The position numbers were made by a program, and so were the translations under genes. 64,000 nucleotides of DNA from Sva-07 sp942492715 (GTDB lineage: Bacteria > Actinomycetota > Acidimicrobiia > Acidimicrobiales > Ilumatobacteraceae): contig CALOFW010000017.1 of assembly GCA_942492715.1 (NCBI GenBank), positions 248,001 through 312,000 on the forward strand, written 5' to 3'. The notes beneath the pieces are model-generated. The model was not told the DNA's origin. It worked only from the letters and a program-made list of their open reading frames with translations, and ran no database searches. Numbering within the stretch: position 1 is the stretch's first letter; each line of letters opens with the position of its first letter. Below, piece after piece: positions 58,525-64,000 of the stretch.

Positions 58525-59035
58525 TGAACGAGTCGCCCGTCGATGCGAGCGGAGACGTCGACAACCGGGTCGAGCCCCGCAAGGAGGCATGGGTCATGGC
58601 GCTCTACGTCGCCGTCTGCCTCCTCGCCGCGTTGACGGCGGTGGCCGAGAAGGCGTCCGACGGCCACCTCCGCGCGTTCGGGATCATCTGGGGCACCACC
58701 ATCGGCCTGGCCCTCGCACACGTCTTCGCGTTCCGGGTGTCGGCTCGGATCGTGGCCCAGGGCAGGATCCGCCGCGACGACGCCAACGCCGTCATCGCGC
58801 AGCTCGCCGGCGCACTGGGCGCGCCGTGCTCGCCACGATTCCGGTCGTCCTCTGGCCGGCGACAGCCGAGCTCGACGCCGTGCGCTGGACGCTCGCGCTC
58901 TTCATCGCGCTCGTCGGATTCCAGGTCGCGCGCACGAACGGTGCGGGAACCGCGCGTTCGGTGGTGTACGGCGGAGTGCTGTTCGTCACCGAACTCGCGG
59001 TCGCCCTGCTGAAGAACGTCCTGAGCGGTCACTGA
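58524..59035 (+). pseudogene. Frameshifted small membrane-protein gene
   Basis: From ATG 58524 the frame reads a four-helix-type membrane protein (VMALYVAVCLLAALTAVAE, AFGIIWGTTIGLALAHVFAF) up to AQLAGALGA near 58820. The continuing hydrophobic sequence (VLATIPVVLWPATAELD to LFVTELAVALLKNVLSGH, stop at 59035) lies in another frame. One base appears missing in the gcgcgcc run around 58819-58825; total length 512 is one short of 171 codons. It is either a real decayed gene or a sequencing or assembly error. The family is not recognised. Confidence 0.75.
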
Positions 59036-59066
59036 CCGTCAACCGTCGATGGTCTCGGCCGCCGAC

Positions 59067-59865
59067 TCAGGAGGGCTCGTCGGCAGGGAGGAGCCGCTCG
59101 ATCTCCTCCATGGCATCGCGCTGCTGTTGCTGCTGCACGACGATCAGCTCCCGGAGTCCGTTGACCTTGCTGCGCACGTCGGCGTCGGCCGGAGGCTCGG
59201 CCCGTTTCTTCTTCCTCGACGGTGACAGGAAGAGATTCGCGAGGTAGCCGGTGAAGGCGCCGAAGATGCCGACGCCGGTGACGATGACGATCGTTCCGAA
59301 CCAACGGTTCGTGACCGGATACTCGTCTCCGTACCCGCCCGTCGAGATGGTCACGATCGTGTACCAGAGCGCATCCGACGCGGTCGTGATGTTGGCACCG
59401 GGCGCAGATTGCTCCACGTTGAGTATCTGGAGACTCCCGAACTCGAGCACGAGGATGCCGACGAACAGCAGGATGAAGAGCGCGCTGCCGGCACGATCGT
59501 TCTCCAAGCTCCGACGGATCTTCCCGAAACCGAGCTCTCGCAGGGGACGGAAGACACGGACGAGCCGGAAGAAACCGGAGGGTCTTCAGCTGTTCGACCG
59601 GAAGACTCGCGAGGAGATCGGCCCAGCCGAACCCGCGGAAGAAATCGTGCATCTTCGGTTCGGCTGTCCATAGGCGATACGAGAAATCGAGGAGGAAGAT
59701 GATGCTGAACAGCACGTTCATCACGCCGAGCACCGTCGAGAGGTTCGTGTCGTCGATCGCGTAGATCAGCACGAGGTTCACGATCGACAGGATCGACAGG
59801 AGCCCGATGAAGATCTCGTACCCCACGCTCTCGAGTTCGCTCGCTGACGTCTTCAGCTCGGGCAT
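59067..59865 (-). pseudogene. Frameshifted voltage-gated potassium channel gene
   Basis: From ATG 59865 (GAGGAG site) the frame encodes voltage-sensor helices S1-S3 (VGYEIFIGLLSILSIVNLVLIY and on) to EQLKTLR. After one extra T in the ttt run near 59572-59574, the other frame gives an arginine-rich S4 (FFRLVRVFRPLRELG). S5, the pore with selectivity filter TISTGGYGDEYP, S6 and a coiled C terminus (VVQQQQQRDAMEEIE) follow to 59067. Joined, it is a normal channel of about 265 residues. It is either inactivated or carries a sequence error. Confidence 0.82.
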
Positions 59866-60010
59866 CTCGACTCCTCGATCCATTTCTCGGCACGGTCGGC
59901 GCAATGATCGCGCAGGTACTGCGCCACGGCCTGCCCATCGGATCCGCGAGCACGAACACGTCCTCGACACAGCTGATCGTCTCGGCCGAGGTGGAGGCGC
60001 AGCCTCGGAT
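59853..60010 (-). other. Coding-like patch, possible third frameshifted remnant
   Basis: The 145-base gap between the channel and the arylsulfotransferase reads like protein in two frames. ISCVEDVFVLADPMG (about 59940-59985) appears in one frame, then AVAQYLRDHCADRAEKWIEESRC (about 59859-59931) in the next, ending in a TGA that overlaps the channel start. No start codon or family is clear. It may be a relic of a short gene or chance. Confidence 0.25.
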
Positions 60011-61741
60011 TCAGCCCTCGGTCACCCAGTCCGGGCCGACGTAGAACGACTCGATGCGTTCCGCCCGATACGTCGTGGTCGGGCGCGACGCGCTGCCGGC
60101 CAGGAACTCCCACACGACCTCGCCGCCCGCGGCTCCGTCGGGGACGACCTCGATGATCTTGGTGTGGAGGTTGCTCTGCGGGTTCATGAAGTCGACACCG
60201 CCGTGAGTGATCAGCACGTTGCCGTTGGCGACACGGTCGGCGTCGCCGATGAACGGTGCGAAGAGCGGTTCACCGTCGGCGTCGTCGACTCGATGCTCCC
60301 ACACCTGAGTGGCCGACCAGTCGGCCGGGTCGGGTGAGGTGTCGTCGACGGCGTACAGCACGGCGCGGGAGTACGTCGGGTTCGTCGGATCCTCGGGTTC
60401 GGTGCCCTCCCGTCCGTTGCCGTTGTCATAGAGGAGGATCGAGCCGTCGTCCTGCACTTCGACCGCGTGCTGGTAGCGCGGCACGTCGCCGTCGAGCGGC
60501 ATCGTGGCACCCTCACCGATGATCCACCGCACCTCGGTCTGCGGGCCCTCCTGGTCCGTACGCGTCATCGCGATGACCTGGCTCGTGTGCCTGGTGGAGA
60601 AGATCACCGCATCGCGAGCCTCGTCGTAGACGACCGCGTTCGCGTGCGTCCAGTCACGATTCCCCTTCACGGCGAACTGTTCGTTGCACATCTCCTCCCC
60701 CGGCACCTCGTCGACGTCGACGGCGTCCCACAGGTCCCACGTGCGCACGACTCGTCCGCTCGGCTCGAACTCGACGGCGACATCGCTGAACACCCCGAAC
60801 GGTTCGGTGTCGTCGGGGCAGAACGCGGCGCGCTGCTCGGGCGTCAGTGGGTGGTGGGCGGTGGACAACAGCAGGTAGTTGCCGTTCGACATCCGGTTCG
60901 CCTCGTGGTGCACGAGTTCGAGCAGGACGTCGTCGGAGTCGACCGACAGCGAGTCGGACCCGTCGGTGATGCCGGTGCTGGACGGGCCTTCGGCGTTCTC
61001 GAGTGGAACCTCCCAGACGTTGACGTCGTTGCCCATCATGTCGAACTCGCGCATGCCGGTCGGGAAGAAGATCGACGTGAACGTGCCGTCGGTCGTCTGT
61101 TCGACGGCGCCGATCATCGGCCCGTTCTCGTAGTACCAGACGATCTCCCCCTCGTCGTCCACGGCAATCAGGTACTGGGGCTCGTCGAAGGGGCGCTGTG
61201 GCGTGATCGATGCGGGATCACGCCAGTGCTGCATCTCGATGATCGTGTAGCCGGGCGACGAGCGTTCGGGATCGGCCGAGAACTCGTAGTCACCGAACCG
61301 TTCCGGGATCGCCCCCGACGTGAACGTCCCACTCGTCGAGCCGATGACGGCCCCGCTCTCGTCGAACATCTCCGCGGTCAGCTCATAGTCGCGCTCGGAT
61401 CGCAGGCCGACGAGCGGGATGTCGATCGACGCCGATGACGTAGCCGTTCGTGGCACCCGTACGACGTGATCACCGGACGTCGCCGTCAGCTCGATCGTGA
61501 CGGGGTCCGGCGATTCGACCGTCACCAGCGCGCTCAACGAGTTGTTCGGGTTCGGGGTCACCACCATGTTGCCAACGGGCGTGCTCTCGCCAACCGGGTC
61601 GGCGGTCTCGACGGTGGAGTCGGCGGTCTCGACGGTCGGGGTGGCGGTCGGTTCGCCGACATCGGTTGACGTCCCCGAGCACGAAGCGACGACCGCGCTG
61701 CCGATCAGGAGCGCGACGGAGTACCTGACGGCTGATCGCAT
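60011..61741 (-). CDS. Arylsulfotransferase (ASST)-family lipoprotein
   Basis: The 576-residue protein has a lipoprotein signal with Cys21 (VVASC) and a Thr/Val/Glu-rich spacer. A beta-propeller-type ASST domain follows, with repeated strand motifs (YLIAVDDEGEIVWYYENG, FDMMGNDVNVWEV, DWTHANAVVYDEARDAVIFSTRHTSQVIAM and RYQHAVEVQDDGSILLYDNGNG). H-A-N-A and R-H-T-S resemble conserved catalytic segments. ASSTs move sulfuryl groups between phenolic compounds outside the cell. The ATG at 61741 is chosen for the signal peptide. The pairing with phenol chemistry elsewhere is suggestive only. Confidence 0.82.
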   Translation of the reverse strand: MRSAVRYSVALLIGSAVVASCSGTSTDVGEPTATPTVETADSTVETADPVGESTPVGNMVVTPNPNNSLSALVTVESPDPVTIELTATSGDHVVRVPRTATSSASIDIPLVGLRSERDYELTAEMFDESGAVIGSTSGTFTSGAIPERFGDYEFSADPERSSPGYTIIEMQHWRDPASITPQRPFDEPQYLIAVDDEGEIVWYYENGPMIGAVEQTTDGTFTSIFFPTGMREFDMMGNDVNVWEVPLENAEGPSSTGITDGSDSLSVDSDDVLLELVHHEANRMSNGNYLLLSTAHHPLTPEQRAAFCPDDTEPFGVFSDVAVEFEPSGRVVRTWDLWDAVDVDEVPGEEMCNEQFAVKGNRDWTHANAVVYDEARDAVIFSTRHTSQVIAMTRTDQEGPQTEVRWIIGEGATMPLDGDVPRYQHAVEVQDDGSILLYDNGNGREGTEPEDPTNPTYSRAVLYAVDDTSPDPADWSATQVWEHRVDDADGEPLFAPFIGDADRVANGNVLITHGGVDFMNPQSNLHTKIIEVVPDGAAGGEVVWEFLAGSASRPTTTYRAERIESFYVGPDWVTEG

Positions 61742-61810
61742 CGGGGGATTGTCGCCGATTCCCGCCCGGAAGCCCAATCGGACAGCAACAACGCCGAGGC
61801 GCGATGCGGA

Positions 61811-62968
61811 TCAGTAGCGGAGCGTCGCGGCAGCGGTGCCGCCACCGGGAACGCCATCGACCGGCACCACGAACACGTCCCCGCCGTGACAGAGTGTCTC
61901 GGTTGCTGCGACGTCCGTGAGGTCGTGATCACCGGGCTCTCGCACGTCGTGTTCGACGAGGACGACATGACCCGCTCGGTAGCGGCCCCAGCAGGCCTCG
62001 TCGGCAGGCACGAAGATCGACGCGACCTGGCCTGCTGCCGCGGCGATCACCGCCTGCTCGACCGTGTCGACGGTCGCAGCCGTGCGGGCGAGGAAGGACT
62101 CGCGGGCACGTCGTTCCTTGTCCGACGTCAGTGGTTGGACCAGGGGGCGGGCACGCTCGGCGAGGTCGTCGGCGCTGAGCTGTTCGGGGTTGCCGGGGAT
62201 GTGCCCGTCCACCACGTGTTGGCAACGGGTGACCCCTCGGTACGCGGCAACGAGCTCGTCGACACCGGCGAGGACGAGTGGGACCGTCGAACCCTGTCGA
62301 TGATCGGCCACGGCGCGGTCGACCATCTGGAGGAATCGGTGGATGTCGGCGTCTCTGGAGTCGGCTCGCCCACCCTGACCGTGGAATCCCGCGGTCACCT
62401 GTCCCCCGACCGTGCGACCAGCCGAGTGACTCTGGAGTTGGCGCTCGCGATCGTCCCATTGCAGTGCTTCGGGCAGACCCGAGGGCAGATCCGGAACATC
62501 GAGCTCGGTCGCCGCCGACTCGGAGCCGCCCACGAGCCGCACTGCGTGCTGACTGAGCGCCAGCACCTCGAAACGCACCGCGTTCATGAGCGCGACCAGC
62601 AACGGCTTGAGGTGGAAGCGATCGCTGACCACGGCCAGCTCATCGACCTGCTCGGACAGCCGGATCACCGTGACACCCTCGTCAGCGACGAGCACACCGA
62701 GACCGGCAGAACCGCGGGCCCAGAACTCGGGGTCGTCGGCGAGCTCACGAGCGGCGTCGAGCACGGCCGGATCCTCGATCTCCTCGGTGGCTCGCTTGAT
62801 CAGCCCACGAAAGCGGATCGGGTCCTGTACAACGTCCCTTCCGGCCGCGTGGGTCGGGAGATACAACGATGCGCGCTGGCTGGCGCCAGCGCCAGCGAGC
62901 GCAACGATCTCGTCGACCGACAGATCCTGATCGAAGAGCGAGCGAATCGGCGATACAGACCTGGTCAT
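61811..62968 (-). CDS. BaeRF-type (archaeo-eukaryotic release-factor-like) protein
   Basis: The 385-residue product resembles bacterial proteins with an aeRF1-like fold. It has RASLYLPTHAAGRDVVQDPIRFRGLIKRA near the N terminus, a central domain with FHLKPLLVALMNAVRFEVLALSQHAVRL, and a C-terminal stretch ASIFVPADEACWGRY. These proteins have been proposed to act on ribosomes or stress responses, without firm evidence. The family call is from pattern memory. ATG 62968; the nearest neighbours are on opposite strands or unrelated. Confidence 0.65.
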   Translation of the reverse strand: MTRSVSPIRSLFDQDLSVDEIVALAGAGASQRASLYLPTHAAGRDVVQDPIRFRGLIKRATEEIEDPAVLDAARELADDPEFWARGSAGLGVLVADEGVTVIRLSEQVDELAVVSDRFHLKPLLVALMNAVRFEVLALSQHAVRLVGGSESAATELDVPDLPSGLPEALQWDDRERQLQSHSAGRTVGGQVTAGFHGQGGRADSRDADIHRFLQMVDRAVADHRQGSTVPLVLAGVDELVAAYRGVTRCQHVVDGHIPGNPEQLSADDLAERARPLVQPLTSDKERRARESFLARTAATVDTVEQAVIAAAAGQVASIFVPADEACWGRYRAGHVVLVEHDVREPGDHDLTDVAATETLCHGGDVFVVPVDGVPGGGTAAATLRY

Positions 62969-63090
62969 GGATTCACCCTCGCGCTGTTGCTCGCCGCGGG
63001 TAAGGGTCGAAAGACTGGCGTTCGAGCCAGTTCAGCACGAGCGGTTCCTCATCGAGGTCGGCCTTCCGGCTGCCAACTAGCGTTCAGCCC

Positions 63091-63960
63091 GTGTCGCCGC
63101 CACCAACCACCGACCCGGACGTACCGGCCGAACGCGGGATCACGATCACCGAGGCGGCGGCCCGATGGGCCGACGGGCTCGGGCGATGGGCCATCCCTCC
63201 GGAGATCCTCGCCCAGGCGCCGGTGTCACCCTGGCAGCACGACACGGCGATGTTCGTGGTCGACGACACCCTCGACCGCAACGTCCGAGCCGCCGAGATC
63301 GCTCGCACGGTGCTCCCTGCCCGCGGCGGTTCGGTGCTCGACGTGGGATGTGGCGGCGGACGCGCGGCGATGTCGCTCGTGCCGCCCGCCGAGCTGGTGA
63401 TCGGTGTCGACGAGAGCCCGGAGATGCTCGCGGAGTTCACCCGCGCCGCCGCCGTGACCGGGGCAAGGTCGATGACCGTCCACGGTCGTTGGCCCGACGT
63501 CGAGGGCGACACCCCTGTTGCCGACGTCGTCGTGTGCCACCACGTCGCCTACAACGTCGCCGACATCGAGCCGTTCCTGCTCGCACTGACCGCACACGCA
63601 CGCCTCGCCGTCGTGCTCGTGCTGCCGCCCCGCCACCCGCTGTCGGCCTGGAACGACGCTTGGCGCCACTTCTGGGGGCTCGAACGTCCGACCGAGCCGA
63701 CCGCCGACGACCTCGCCGAAGTGCTCGCCGGGCTCGGCCTCGACGCCGAACGGTGGGACGTGCCGCGCCCACCGCTCGCCCGAGCAACCGCTGACCCCTC
63801 CTCACGCGTCCGCTCGGCTCGCCGTCGACTGTGTCTGACCGAGGATCGCGACGACGAACTCGCCGCGTACCTCGATGCGCACGAGCCCGAGTGGTCCGAC
63901 ACCAACGTGGTGTTTCGTTGGCCTGGCTCGGTCGCGGACGCCCTGGGAGGGCTTGCCTGA
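63091..63960 (+). CDS. SAM-dependent methyltransferase
   Basis: The 289-residue class I methyltransferase has motif I VLDVGCGGGRAAMSL, VIGVDESPEMLAEF for the adenosine-binding acidic turn, and VADVVVCHHVAYNVADI for motif IV. A C-terminal half of unknown type follows. The substrate is not predictable. Translation starts at GTG 63091, 30 bases after an unremarkable AT-poor leader. It is divergent from the BaeRF-type gene. Confidence 0.85.
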   Translation: MSPPPTTDPDVPAERGITITEAAARWADGLGRWAIPPEILAQAPVSPWQHDTAMFVVDDTLDRNVRAAEIARTVLPARGGSVLDVGCGGGRAAMSLVPPAELVIGVDESPEMLAEFTRAAAVTGARSMTVHGRWPDVEGDTPVADVVVCHHVAYNVADIEPFLLALTAHARLAVVLVLPPRHPLSAWNDAWRHFWGLERPTEPTADDLAEVLAGLGLDAERWDVPRPPLARATADPSSRVRSARRRLCLTEDRDDELAAYLDAHEPEWSDTNVVFRWPGSVADALGGLA

Positions 63961-63969
63961 GGGCAGTGC

Positions 63970-64000
63970 TCAGCTCTCGGGCACGTCGGTGACGCGCAGC
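63970..64000 (-). CDS. Probable C-terminal end of a minus-strand gene at the window edge
   Basis: On the minus strand the last ten codons before a TGA at 63972-63970 read LRVTDVPES, with GC-rich third positions, convergent with the methyltransferase. Too little is present to identify it. Confidence 0.3.
   Translation of the reverse strand, partial: LRVTDVPES

Noticed and set aside
1..64000. tRNA, rRNA or riboswitch genes
   Set aside because: I saw no tRNA CCA-end or T-loop pattern, no rRNA stretch and no recognisable riboswitch by eye. A covariance-model scan would settle this.

Overview
The window is GC-rich DNA with many GTG starts and short or overlapping gene junctions. It carries an F420-type luciferase-like oxidoreductase, an ergothioneine-type EgtB, several acyl-CoA ligases and short-chain dehydrogenases, and a lipoprotein-type iron ABC transporter. 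Together these suggest a free-living, aerobic high-GC actinobacterium. The protein style recalls the Acidimicrobiia (Ilumatobacter-like), but that is inference, because no rRNA or ribosomal marker lies in the window. I saw no rRNA, tRNA, CRISPR array, transposase or phage gene.

Layout. 0-13 kb: an S51-type peptidase, a cupin, a metallophosphoesterase, a PEP-synthase/rifampicin-phosphotransferase-like enzyme with a membrane partner, a sulfatase, an OmpA-type envelope protein, EgtB followed by an apparent remnant of egtD, a three-cupredoxin multicopper oxidase and an F420-type oxidoreductase. 13-25 kb: YceI behind two palindromic operators, a FadD-type ligase, a VOC protein, a TauD-type dioxygenase, AroQ, a degenerate EAL-HDOD protein, DoxX, a histidine phosphatase, a fatty acid hydroxylase family protein, an SDR, CorA and a Baeyer-Villiger-type monooxygenase. 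25.3-38.7 kb: a complete phenol catabolism block. A minus-strand operon in the order dmpK-L-M-N-O-P, xylT-type ferredoxin, C23O, semialdehyde dehydrogenase, hydratase, decarboxylase, acetaldehyde dehydrogenase, aldolase and tautomerase converts phenol to catechol and then to pyruvate and acetyl-CoA. A divergent GntR-family regulator, an HbpS/GlcG protein and a third hydratase-like enzyme face it. 38.7-46.4 kb: a Gfo/Idh/MocA oxidoreductase, a FAS1 protein, MTA/SAH nucleosidase, a DUF2892 protein under a CsoR-like operator, and an iron FbpABC system behind a DtxR/IdeR-like box. 46.4-52 kb: a fused enoyl-CoA hydratase/3-hydroxyacyl-CoA dehydrogenase, a second FadD-like ligase and SDRs. 52-64 kb: membrane and envelope proteins, a CobW GTPase, a PI-PLC-like membrane protein, two adjacent frameshifted genes (one a voltage-gated potassium channel), an arylsulfotransferase lipoprotein, a BaeRF-type protein and a methyltransferase.

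The most unusual structure outside genes is a family of short near-perfect palindromes, each with a single-base centre and usually the core GGGGTC-N-GACCCC. They sit at or just after gene 3' ends (seven copies, 22.7-54.2 kb). The arms differ between copies but remain self-complementary. One copy is so tightly placed that its two ends form the stop codons of both convergent genes. Other regulatory signals include a leaderless promoter overlapping a CsoR-like operator, paired MarR-like palindromes at yceI, and three phased direct repeats in the phenol-operon control region.
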